Program-made: the position numbers and the translations under genes
Notes under the pieces: generated by a model
The model's database searches: none
Seen by the model: only the letters and a program-made list of their open reading frames with translations
What the model was told of the DNA's origin: nothing
In this document: positions 8,775-16,653 of the stretch, in pieces
How positions within the stretch are numbered: position 1 is the first letter of the stretch
Layout: the number at the start of each line of letters is the position of its first letter
Source: an uncultured Oscillospiraceae bacterium
GTDB taxonomy: Bacteria; Bacillota; Clostridia; Oscillospirales; Oscillospiraceae
NCBI GenBank assembly: GCA_947630755.1
Contig: CANRIU010000012.1
Span: 1-50,719, forward strand
Direction of reading: 5' to 3'
DNA length: 50,719 nucleotides

Positions 8775-11213
8775 TCAATCGTCCAGAAGGTGTGTATAAT
8801 CATACCTCTCGATCTCAAACAGGTCCGTATTCCCCATATCCGGATTCCATATAATGAATCCCAGTACCGCGGTGAGCTCCCCGTCCGCGCTCCGGCAGGC
8901 ATCCTTCGGCTCCAGGTCAATGGGCCTGATGGAGAAATCGTCGCGGATCTTATACCTCTCCAACACGGAGGATATGCCGTAGGCCGATGTCTCCGGAGTG
9001 TCGGTATAATCATCCTCCTCGCTTCCGTACCAGTGGTTGTAGTCGTAAGCGTTGTCTATAATATTCTCCCCGTCATAGGAGCACAGCCATATATCCCTCT
9101 CGCTGTGGTTCACTCTATGCCAAAACTCCACCAGGAAGTAAGTCTCGCCCTCATATTCATACACAAAGCCGCTGACCTCACCGGCGTTGCCTATCTCGGA
9201 AAGGCGGAGCGCGACGACGTCGCTGTCCCAGCTTGTGGTGCCGAAGCTCTTTTGCGCGGAGCGGACCACCTCGTCGTCCTTATACTCATAGATGTCGAGG
9301 TAGAGCCCGATGGCAAAATCATCGGGGAGAAGCTTTACCCTGAATACGCAGAGCTCCTCCTGCCCGTCCTTGTCCACATCGCCGTAGTATGCGCTGTAAA
9401 TGCCCTCGACGTAGAGAGGCGTCTCCACGTCATACATGCCGAATCTCGTTCTCACCGGGCCCGTGGGTGTGTTGTACTTTGGAATCAGCACGTTATTAAG
9501 ATGCTCCTCCAGCTTGTCGTGGACATTATCGCCCAGGGTGAACGTGACGGTGGTGTCGCCCTCGACGATGACCTGCCCGCCGATGGTGTTATCTTTTGCG
9601 TCTCTTATCTCCACCTCGTACTCGCCCGGCGCCGTGATGAGCCTGTAGACCCGCTCGCCATTCTCGTTTGATGTGGGCCTCGCCTGGCGGATAAGCCCCA
9701 GAAGGTCGTCTCCCACCCCGGTGGCGTACACCTGCACATCCAGATCGGGCAGGAAATTCCCCGCGCTGCTCATGACGATTATGTCGAGGTTCGCAGCGCG
9801 TAAATCTATTGTCGTGCCTGCCACGCCGCGAGTGAACTCAAGCTCATCGGTGTCGATGATCACGGACTTTATGAGCTCGAAATTATAGGATATGTCGATC
9901 TGATACATATCGCCCTTTTGATCGCTGTCCCGGGGAATGAAGAAGCTGCCCTCGCTGACCTCCCCGTTGTCCAGCCTCTGGTATGGGGAGGTGGACCCGT
10001 CGCGATCGATCTTAAGGCACTGAATCGACACGTCCTCCATGTCCACCGACCCGTCGCCGGATGTCAGCAGCACATCTATGCCGGTAGGCTCCCTGAGCCG
10101 GAAGAGCCTTGAGGGGTCCCGGGGCCACTCGACGAAGTACCCGTATCCGGCGTTGAGCATCCAATTAAAGCTCCCCTGGACATCCTCTACCGCCTGTCCC
10201 AGAGCAGACTCAATGTCCGCATACGCGCCGTATTCGTCGCACTGGGTGAGATACTCCGCCGTGCGGCTCATGACGTCGGTGCCGTACAATATATTCATAA
10301 TGTCGCTTGTGCCAACGTAGGAATCAAAGCCCTTGTTTATGAAGGTCTCCGCCATTACCCCATTGTCGGCGCCGCTCTCGCAGGCCGAGGTGAAGAACAG
10401 TCCCCCGTGGACGTCGCTCATGTACTTGTCAATAAAGTGGTAATTAAAGGCAAATTTCCTGCCGTTGTCACAGACATGAACAAGGGCCTCTCCGGTTTTG
10501 GAGTCCTGCTTCATGTCCTCCTCATATTTCTCGCGCTTTTTCTTTGTCACCCTCTCATTTATGCACAGGCAGAATATATCCTCACCCTGGCGGTTGGTGT
10601 ACATCCCGCCGTGGCCTCTCCAGAATATGGCCCGGACGTTCTCTTCATCCAGTGAGCCGAAAAACTCCTTCAGCTCCTCGATGGTCATTCCCCTGTCGTA
10701 GGTTTTGGTGCTCACGCCGTCAAGGGCGTCGGCTATGGTCTCCCCGGGGTCCCTGTACCCGGCCGGGTAGGGCTCGGACATCAGCGAGAAGAATCCCATC
10801 ACTGCCACACTGAACTCATCCCCGCCGGAGTAGAAGTCCCGTATCGGAGGAAGGTAGACCGTGGTGGTCCCGTCGTTATTGAAAAATGACACGGAGTGCC
10901 CCGCCTCGCAGTAGGCGGCGCCCTCTATCTCCCCGTCCTCCTCCAGCTTCAGGGCGTAGTCATACACCGCCAGGGCGGCGTCCTCCACCTCATCCATGTC
11001 CGGCTCCAGATACCCGTCCTCGTCCAGATAGTCCTCCAGCACCTGGGCGATCCCTTCCTCGATGAGCTCGTAGGACTCGAGGTCCTCCGTGTCAGCATCG
11101 TCGTTCTCCCCGGACTTATCTCTGTCCCCGGCGTCGCAGGCGCCGAGGCACAAAACGAGGGCGAGCAAAAGCGCGGCAAACATGGATCGGGCAGCAGATG
11201 GCGGTTTTCTCAT
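8775..11213 (-). CDS. Lipoprotein with caspase/CHAT-like peptidase core (paralog B)
   Basis: This 812-residue protein has a lipoprotein signal peptide ending LCLGAC, with the lipidated Cys at residue 26, then an acidic spacer. Residues ~100-345 resemble clan CD (caspase/CHAT-type) peptidases. A hydrophobic strand leads to a His-Gly pair (VRAIFWRGHGGMY, His201) and a later strand leads to a Cys (GGLFFTSACESG, Cys278), followed by a G-F-x-x-Y-V-G-T-S segment as in CHAT domains. Residues ~370-560 look like beta-sandwich domains; one resembles carboxypeptidase regulatory repeats. The C-terminal part has DVDKDGQEEL, a Ca-binding-type loop. It is a full-length paralog of the gene immediately upstream, with its own consensus promoter. 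The lipoprotein call is firm. Peptidase activity is inferred from two motifs, and the substrate is unknown. Confidence 0.75.
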   Translation of the reverse strand: MRKPPSAARSMFAALLLALVLCLGACDAGDRDKSGENDDADTEDLESYELIEEGIAQVLEDYLDEDGYLEPDMDEVEDAALAVYDYALKLEEDGEIEGAAYCEAGHSVSFFNNDGTTTVYLPPIRDFYSGGDEFSVAVMGFFSLMSEPYPAGYRDPGETIADALDGVSTKTYDRGMTIEELKEFFGSLDEENVRAIFWRGHGGMYTNRQGEDIFCLCINERVTKKKREKYEEDMKQDSKTGEALVHVCDNGRKFAFNYHFIDKYMSDVHGGLFFTSACESGADNGVMAETFINKGFDSYVGTSDIMNILYGTDVMSRTAEYLTQCDEYGAYADIESALGQAVEDVQGSFNWMLNAGYGYFVEWPRDPSRLFRLREPTGIDVLLTSGDGSVDMEDVSIQCLKIDRDGSTSPYQRLDNGEVSEGSFFIPRDSDQKGDMYQIDISYNFELIKSVIIDTDELEFTRGVAGTTIDLRAANLDIIVMSSAGNFLPDLDVQVYATGVGDDLLGLIRQARPTSNENGERVYRLITAPGEYEVEIRDAKDNTIGGQVIVEGDTTVTFTLGDNVHDKLEEHLNNVLIPKYNTPTGPVRTRFGMYDVETPLYVEGIYSAYYGDVDKDGQEELCVFRVKLLPDDFAIGLYLDIYEYKDDEVVRSAQKSFGTTSWDSDVVALRLSEIGNAGEVSGFVYEYEGETYFLVEFWHRVNHSERDIWLCSYDGENIIDNAYDYNHWYGSEEDDYTDTPETSAYGISSVLERYKIRDDFSIRPIDLEPKDACRSADGELTAVLGFIIWNPDMGNTDLFEIERYDYTHLLDD

Positions 11214-11268
11214 CGTTCATTAACTCCTTCCCACGCCAAAAAACATGTGAAAATGCGCTTATTTTTAA

Positions 11269-11297
11269 ATTATAGGCGCAAACCCCCGGATTGTCAA
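11269..11297 (-). promoter_or_regulatory. Consensus sigma-A promoter of lipoprotein paralog B
   Basis: On the minus strand TTGACA (11292-11297) is separated by exactly 17 nt from TATAAT (11269-11274), a perfect match to the housekeeping consensus. It lies about 55 nt before the ATG at 11213, which has GGAAGGAG about 10 nt upstream. The sequence around the promoter is clearly homologous to that of paralog A. Confidence 0.93.
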
Positions 11298-11352
11298 CGC
11301 CGTCTGACCGCGAAACGCACCGCGCGCGGCCCGTTCGCCTTCTCAGGAGCTG

Positions 11353-13827
11353 TCAGCCGTCTGTAATCATGAAATTTTCCAGATGGTATGTATAATCATA
11401 CCTGTCAATGCTGAATAATCCTATATTATCCGGGTCCCGGTTCCATAAAACAAACCCAAACATCGGATAGAGCGGCCCTTCGTCGCCGTAAAAGGTGTAC
11501 GCCGGCTCCACATCAATGGGCTTTATGGAGTAATCATCGTAGGCCTGGTACCTCTCCAGCATGGAGGACAGCCCGTAGGCAGAGATCCCCGGGGTATTTG
11601 TCTCTCCGTTTTCTCCGCTGTCATACCAGCAGTTGTAGTCGAACGTGTCGTCAACAAATTTCTTCCCGTCATAGGAGCACAGCCAGATCTCCCTCTCGTT
11701 GTGGTCCGTTCTCATCCAGCGCTCCAGCATGAAGTATGTTTTGCCCTCATATTTATATATAAAGGAGCTCAGCTCAACGGCATTGTAGATCTTCGACAGG
11801 CGCACCGCGACGACGTCGCTGTCCCCGCTCATACTGCCGAAGCTCTTCTCCGCGGCGAGGACCACCTCGCCGTTCCTGTACTCAAAAATGTCAACATAGA
11901 CCCCGATGGCGAACTCCTCGGGAATATATTTCGTTCTGAAGGCGCAAAGCTCCTCCTGTCCGTCGCCGTCTACGTCACCGTAGTATACGCTGTAAGTGCC
12001 CCCGGTGCGGGGTGTGCCCCAAATGCTGCTGTCATAGAGATCTATGTCCTCGAGCCCCGGCCGTGTGGGCGTGGGGTACTCACTCACCAGCACCCGTAAA
12101 AGATACTCATGCAGCTTTTCGTGGACATCTACCCCCAGTGGGAATGTAACGGTGGTGTCGCCCTCGACGACTACCTCTCCTTCTGTGGAGCCATATGTAT
12201 CATCCGTTACCTCCACATAGTACTCGCCCGGCGTCACAAGCAGCCTGTAGACTCTCTCTCCATCTTCATTCGTGGTGAGCTCCGCCCGGCGCAAAAGCCC
12301 CAGAAGGTCGTTTTTCGCGTCGGTGGCGACGACCTCCACATCGGCATCCGGCAGAAAATCCCCCGCCCCGTCGGTGACGATTATGTCGAGGTACCTGACG
12401 CTCATATCTATTGTCGTGCTTGCCGCGCCGCTTCTGAAATCAAGCTCCTCCGGGTCGATGGTTACGGACATTATGAGCTCAGACTTATAGTAAATGTTGA
12501 CCTCATACATCACGCCTTTTCCGGTGTCATCGCGGGGAATGAAGAAGCCCTCCTCGCTGACCTCCCCGTTGTCCAGCCTCTCATAAGGGAAGGTGGACCC
12601 GTCGGGGTTAAGCTTTAGGCACTGCACCGAAACTTCACCAGGTTCTACCGACCCGTCGCTGGACTTAAGCTTCACCTCTATGCCCGCGGGCACCCTGAAC
12701 CGGAAGGGTTTTGAATCGTCCCTGTTCATCAGGACGAAGTTCCCGCCGCCGTCATAATAATTGAGCTTCTGGTTAATGCTGCCATTGAAATCTTCTACCG
12801 CCTGCCCCAGGGCAGAATTAATATCGATATACGCGCCGTATTCGTCCTGCCGGGTAAGATACTCCACCGTGCGGCTCATGACGTCGCCGGCATACAATAT
12901 TTTTATAACGTCGCTTGTGCCGACGTAGGAGTCAAAGCCCTTGTTAAAAAAGGAATTTGCCATTATTCCCCCGTCAGAGAAGCTTTCGCAGGTCGAGGCG
13001 AAGAACAGGCCCCCGCTCACGTTGCACATATACTTGTCAATGAAGTAGTGGGTGAAGGCGAATTTCCTGCCGTCGTCGCAGACCTCCACCAGCTTCTCGC
13101 TGGACCAGTCCTCGCTGCCCAGGTCACCACTTTTTTTAAATTTATCGAGCTTTTTTTCCGTCACCTTCTCATTTATGCAAAAGCAGAATATATCTTCGCC
13201 CTTGCAGTTTCTGTACATGCCGCCGTGCCCTCTCCAGAAGATGGCCCGGACGTTCTCTTCATCCAGGGAGCCGAAAAACTCCTTAAGCTCATCGATCGTC
13301 TTGTCATTGCTGTAGGTACTGACAATCACGTTGTCCATGGCGTCGAGTATGGTATCCTCCGGTTCCCTGTACGAGGGGGATTTGAGTTTACTTTCAAGGC
13401 GTGATAAAGTGAAAAAGTCCATCAAAGCCACGCTGAACTCCCCCGCACCGGAGCAGAAGTCCCGTATCGGCGGAAGGTAGACCGTGGTGGTCCCGTCGTT
13501 ATTGAAAAACGACACGGAGTGCCCCGCCTCGCAGTATGCGGCGCCCTCTATCGTCCCGGCCTCCTCCAGCTTCAGGGCGTAGTCGTACACCGCCAGGGCG
13601 GCCTCCTCCACCACGTCCGTGTCCGGCTCCAGATACCCGTCCTCGTCCAGGTAGTCCTCCAGCACCTGGTCAACTCCGTCATTGATGAGCTCATGGGAGT
13701 CGAGGTCATCCATGTCGTCCTCTTTGGACTCCTCCCTTTCCCCGGCGCCGCAGGCGCCAAGGCAAAAAACGAGGGTGAGCAACAGCACGGCAAACATGAA
13801 ACGGGTAACGGACAGCAGTCTCCTCAT
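11353..13827 (-). CDS. Lipoprotein with caspase/CHAT-like peptidase core (paralog A)
   Basis: This 824-residue protein is co-linear with its downstream neighbour from signal peptide to C-terminus. The signal peptide ends FCLGAC (Cys26). The putative catalytic pair is kept: VRAIFWRGHGGMY (His201) and GGLFFASTCES (Cys280). Stretches such as AAYCEAGHSVSFFNNDG and LKEFFGSLDEENVRAIFW are identical in both proteins, while the segments after the histidine and in the C-terminal half have diverged. The C-terminal region again holds a DVDGDGQEEL loop. Conservation of the dyad in both copies argues for a working active site. The start ATG follows GGAAGGAGAT. It sits behind its own perfect consensus promoter. 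Alternatives are another clan CD family (C11 or C25) or a non-enzymatic derivative. Confidence 0.75.
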   Translation of the reverse strand: MRRLLSVTRFMFAVLLLTLVFCLGACGAGEREESKEDDMDDLDSHELINDGVDQVLEDYLDEDGYLEPDTDVVEEAALAVYDYALKLEEAGTIEGAAYCEAGHSVSFFNNDGTTTVYLPPIRDFCSGAGEFSVALMDFFTLSRLESKLKSPSYREPEDTILDAMDNVIVSTYSNDKTIDELKEFFGSLDEENVRAIFWRGHGGMYRNCKGEDIFCFCINEKVTEKKLDKFKKSGDLGSEDWSSEKLVEVCDDGRKFAFTHYFIDKYMCNVSGGLFFASTCESFSDGGIMANSFFNKGFDSYVGTSDVIKILYAGDVMSRTVEYLTRQDEYGAYIDINSALGQAVEDFNGSINQKLNYYDGGGNFVLMNRDDSKPFRFRVPAGIEVKLKSSDGSVEPGEVSVQCLKLNPDGSTFPYERLDNGEVSEEGFFIPRDDTGKGVMYEVNIYYKSELIMSVTIDPEELDFRSGAASTTIDMSVRYLDIIVTDGAGDFLPDADVEVVATDAKNDLLGLLRRAELTTNEDGERVYRLLVTPGEYYVEVTDDTYGSTEGEVVVEGDTTVTFPLGVDVHEKLHEYLLRVLVSEYPTPTRPGLEDIDLYDSSIWGTPRTGGTYSVYYGDVDGDGQEELCAFRTKYIPEEFAIGVYVDIFEYRNGEVVLAAEKSFGSMSGDSDVVAVRLSKIYNAVELSSFIYKYEGKTYFMLERWMRTDHNEREIWLCSYDGKKFVDDTFDYNCWYDSGENGETNTPGISAYGLSSMLERYQAYDDYSIKPIDVEPAYTFYGDEGPLYPMFGFVLWNRDPDNIGLFSIDRYDYTYHLENFMITDG

Positions 13828-13894
13828 CGTTCATTATCTCCTTCCCATGCCACGGCGCGGCGCTCACCCTGAAAAAATGCGCTTATTTTTAATA

Positions 13895-13923
13895 ATTATA
13901 GGCTCTGCGGTCCTGATTGTCAA
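13895..13923 (-). promoter_or_regulatory. Consensus sigma-A promoter of lipoprotein paralog A
   Basis: TTGACA (13918-13923) and TATAAT (13895-13900) on the minus strand with a 17-nt spacer match the consensus exactly. The AT-rich stretch with AATAAGCGCATTTTT just downstream is shared with the promoter of paralog B, so the duplication included the promoter. Confidence 0.93.
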
Positions 13924-13983
13924 CGCTGTTTAACCACGAAATGTTCCGTGATGTCCCGCGCCCGGTTTGTTCACCTTTACAAA

Positions 13984-14027
13984 GCGCCTTCCCTCATTCC
14001 CGGCAGCGCCTTCCCTCATTCCCGGCA
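13984..14027. repeat. Two exact 22-bp direct repeats
   Basis: The unit GCGCCTTCCCTCATTCCCGG plus CA occurs twice without a gap (13984-14005 and 14006-14027). The second copy ends 8 bp before the -35 box of the RNase J promoter. The rest of the 320-bp gap before RNase J holds that promoter and a ~170-nt leader. Confidence 0.9.
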
Positions 14028-14035
14028 ATGCGGGA

Positions 14036-14064
14036 TTGACAACCGCGGGAAGGTATGATAAAAT
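14036..14064 (+). promoter_or_regulatory. Promoter of the RNase J gene
   Basis: TTGACA (14036-14041), a 17-nt spacer and TAAAAT (14059-14064) form a good sigma-A promoter. The predicted start lies ~170 nt before the GTG start codon. The leader contains inverted repeats (GCGCCCGCCCGGCGC, TTCAGGGCCTGAA and an ATACATAC/GTATGTGT pair) that could fold, which would fit RNA-level control of an RNase gene. Confidence 0.8.
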
Positions 14065-14243
14065 AGCCTGAAATGGCAATTTCCCTGTGCGTGGAATTTT
14101 GCGCCCGCCCGGCGCTTTATTTTATAGAAATACATACCGCCAGTTCAGAGGAAAATACCTTCCGGCGATTCAGGGCCTGAAGGGCGCTTTTCTCTGGGCT
14201 TTGTATGTGTGCGTCTACATACTTTGATAAAGGAGATTAGTTT

Positions 14244-15911
14244 GTGTCAACAAAGGAAAAACTGAAAATCGCGGCCCTCGGCGGTCTGAATGAGATTGGG
14301 AAAAACATGTACGTCTACGAGTACGGGCAGGACATCATGGTGGTGGACTGCGGCATCGGCTTCCCGGACGATGATATGTACGGCATCGACTCCGTCATAC
14401 CCGACATAACCTACCTCGTCAGGAACAAGTCCCGCATCCGGGGCATCGTCCTCACCCACGGTCACGAGGACCACATCGGCGCCATGCCCTTCGTCATGGA
14501 CGAGCTCATGCAGGTGCCCGTCTACGCCACCGCCCTCACCAACGCCTTGGTGAACATCAAGCTCACGGAGCACGGCACCGCCGACAAGGTGAAGCTCAAC
14601 ACCGTGAAGGCCGGGGAGAGCGTGAAGATAGGCTGCTTCAAGGTGGAGTTTATCCATGTGAACCACTCCATCCCCGACTCCGTGGCCCTCGCCATCAAGA
14701 CCCCTGTGGGCGTGGTCGTCCACACCGGCGACTACAAGATAGACACCACCCCCATTGACGGCGGAATGATAGACCTTGCCCGCTTCGGGGAGCTGGGAAA
14801 GCGGGGCGTCCTCGCCCTGGTGACGGACTCCACTAATGTTGAAAACCCCGGCTACTCCCTTTCGGAGAGCGTTGTCGCCGCCAACTTTGAAAACCAGTTC
14901 AAGGACTGCCACGAGCGGATAATCGTCACCACCTTCGCCTCCAACGTCCACAGGCTCCAGCAGGTGATAAACTGCGCCAGAAAGTACGGGCGCAAGGTCG
15001 CCGTCACGGGCCGCAGCATGGAGAACGTCCTTCGGGTCGCCACGGAGCTTGGCTACATGGACATCCCCCAGGGCATACTCATCGATATAAACCAGATAAA
15101 GGGCCTTCCCCGGGACAAGGTGGTCATAATCTCCACCGGAAGCCAGGGGGAGACAATGAGCGCCCTCCACCGCATTGCCTTTTCCGAGCACAAACAGGTG
15201 GAGATCCAGCCCGGCGACAAGATAATCATCTCCGCCTCCGCCATCCCCGGGAACGAAAACTCCATCACACAGGTGATAGACGAGCTCTTCCGCAAGGGCG
15301 CCACGGTCGTCTACGAGCGCAGCGCCCTTCTCCACGCCTCCGGGCACGCCTGCCGGGAGGAGCTGAAGCTGATGCTGGCCCTCGTCAAGCCTAAATTCTT
15401 CATCCCCGTCCACGGGGAGTACAGGCACTTAAAGCTCCACGCGGACCTTGCAAAGCAGATGGGCGTCCCGCCAAAGAATGTGGTCATCTCAGACCTCGGA
15501 AAGGTGATCGAGCTCTCCGCCCGGTCCATCAAGCTGGGCGGCGTAATACCCTCCGGGAAGATATTCGTGGACGGCACCGGCGTCGGCGACGTGGGAAGCG
15601 TCGTTCTCCGGGACCGCAAGCACCTGGCCCAGGACGGTATGCTGGTGGTGGTGGTGAGCCTCTCCAGCTACGACGGGTCCCTCGTCTCCGGGCCCGACAT
15701 CATAACCCGTGGCTTTGTGTACGTCAAGGAGGCGGAGGAGCTGATGCAGGAGCTCAAGGACGTGGCCTATGAGTCCATCGAGTACTGCAACTCCCGGCGT
15801 ATAAAGGACTGGTCCGGCATAAAGGGCACCATGAAGACGCGCCTCTCGGACTTCCTCTACCGCAGGACAAAGCGCTCGCCCATGGTTTTGCCTGTTATAA
15901 TGGAGGTATAA
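14244..15911 (+). CDS. rnj: Ribonuclease J
   Basis: RNase J is a metallo-beta-lactamase-fold 5-prime exonuclease/endonuclease of mRNA turnover and rRNA maturation in Firmicutes. The 555-residue protein has the zinc motif THGHEDHIGAMPF near residue 75, followed by MBL strands, the beta-CASP insert, and VHGEYRHLKLHADLA, the later histidine motif of the family. The C-terminal domain is complete. The start is GTG at 14244 with AAGGAG 8 nt upstream. The stop at 15909-15911 is separated by one base from the next start, so the two genes are probably one transcript. It is the only RNase J gene in the window. Confidence 0.95.
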   Translation: MSTKEKLKIAALGGLNEIGKNMYVYEYGQDIMVVDCGIGFPDDDMYGIDSVIPDITYLVRNKSRIRGIVLTHGHEDHIGAMPFVMDELMQVPVYATALTNALVNIKLTEHGTADKVKLNTVKAGESVKIGCFKVEFIHVNHSIPDSVALAIKTPVGVVVHTGDYKIDTTPIDGGMIDLARFGELGKRGVLALVTDSTNVENPGYSLSESVVAANFENQFKDCHERIIVTTFASNVHRLQQVINCARKYGRKVAVTGRSMENVLRVATELGYMDIPQGILIDINQIKGLPRDKVVIISTGSQGETMSALHRIAFSEHKQVEIQPGDKIIISASAIPGNENSITQVIDELFRKGATVVYERSALLHASGHACREELKLMLALVKPKFFIPVHGEYRHLKLHADLAKQMGVPPKNVVISDLGKVIELSARSIKLGGVIPSGKIFVDGTGVGDVGSVVLRDRKHLAQDGMLVVVVSLSSYDGSLVSGPDIITRGFVYVKEAEELMQELKDVAYESIEYCNSRRIKDWSGIKGTMKTRLSDFLYRRTKRSPMVLPVIMEV

Positions 15912-15912
15912 G

Positions 15913-16245
15913 GTGAACATACAGATCTTCGGCAAGTCCAAGTGCTTCGACACGAAAAAGGCCGAGCGCTGGTTCAAGGAGCGCCGCATAAAATTCCAGT
16001 CCGTGGACATCCTGCGTTACGGCCTGAGTCCCCGGGAGTTTGACTCCGTCCGCCGGGCGGTGGGGCTTAACAATATGGTAGACGAAAAAGCCAAGGGCGC
16101 GGAGCTTCTTAAATACCTTGCCTATGACGAGGACCGGGCGCAGAAGCTGTTTGAGGACCAGAGCCTCATCAGGACCCCCGTCGTCCGCAACGGCCGGGAG
16201 GCCACCGTGGGCTACTGCCCGGAGATCTGGTCCAACTGGCAGTAA
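15913..16245 (+). CDS. ArsC/Spx-fold thioredoxin-like protein
   Basis: This 110-residue protein has the arsenate reductase/Spx fold. It opens with a strand and a Cys near residue 11 (IFGKSKCFDTKKAERWFKER), the usual position of the ArsC catalytic cysteine, and has the C-terminal pocket motif LIRTPVVRNG before GYCPEIW. There is no CxxC pair as in classic Spx. The start is GTG at 15913; its ribosome site GGAGGT lies inside the end of the RNase J gene. Members of this family are often labelled arsenate reductase without evidence for that activity; a general thiol or regulatory role is equally possible. A hairpin region with terminators follows. Confidence 0.82.
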   Translation: MNIQIFGKSKCFDTKKAERWFKERRIKFQSVDILRYGLSPREFDSVRRAVGLNNMVDEKAKGAELLKYLAYDEDRAQKLFEDQSLIRTPVVRNGREATVGYCPEIWSNWQ

Positions 16246-16276
16246 CAGGCGAGTTCCGGCTTTCGCCGGAGTAAAA

Positions 16277-16304
16277 AATACCCGTGCCCTGAGGCACGGG
16301 TATT
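16277..16304 (-). terminator. Terminator-like hairpin, copy 1 of an identical pair
   Basis: A perfect 12-bp stem AATACCCGTGCC with loop CTGA. On the minus strand it is followed by a run of T residues (complement of the A run at 16273-16278), so it would best stop transcription coming leftward from the VanW gene. An identical 28-bp hairpin stands at 16587-16614. A small TCCGGC/GCCGGA hairpin lies just after the ArsC-like gene (16254-16270). Confidence 0.8.
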
Positions 16305-16309
16305 TCAAG

Positions 16310-16501
16310 CCGTCGACAAAGGCTTTGCCTTTGCCGACGGAAGGAATTTGCCGGTCCCCTACGCGCACGGCCCAGAGGGCCGCACACATCTCCGCGCTAA
16401 GAGCCGCCCTACGGGCGGTTGCGCTCCGAAATGGCGCCTGCGGGCGCACATCCGGGGACCTGAAAGGGGCAAAATCCGACGCACATGTCGCCGGATTTTG
16501 C
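16310..16501 (-). repeat. Multi-hairpin intergenic element, copy 3 (reversed and enlarged)
   Basis: Read on the minus strand, the first hairpin (arms 16492-16501 and 16469-16478, GCAAAATCCG and complement) has the loop GCGACATGTGCGT, close to copies 1 and 2. It is followed by CCCTTTCA as in copy 1, an outer helix GGTCCCC/GGGGACC (16454-16460 with 16353-16359), the linker GGCAAATTCC, and a hairpin CCGTCGGCAAAGGC paired with 16310-16323 (one mismatch). The outer helix encloses extra small hairpins not in the other copies (CCGCCC/GGGCGG at 16404-16418, CGGCCC/GGGCCG at 16368-16382, GCGCC/GGCGC at 16434-16447). With the two flanking identical terminators this accounts for most of the 408-bp gap. 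Confidence 0.78.
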
Positions 16502-16586
16502 ATTGAATTTTTTTCGCGCTGTGACCGAAGGGAATCCCCTTGCGGAACGGGCGCTGATTTTAAGCAAAGCTTTGTTAACAGTCTAA

Positions 16587-16618
16587 AATACCCGTGCCCT
16601 GAGGCACGGGTATTTTTT
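16587..16618 (+). terminator. Intrinsic terminator, copy 2 of an identical pair
   Basis: The same 12-bp stem and CTGA loop as at 16277-16304, here followed by TTTT at 16615-16618 on the plus strand. It would stop transcription from the RNase J operon before it runs into the convergent VanW gene. Confidence 0.85.
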
Positions 16619-16653
16619 CATATTTTCAAAAATCATGCGGTCTATTTTGGCGC

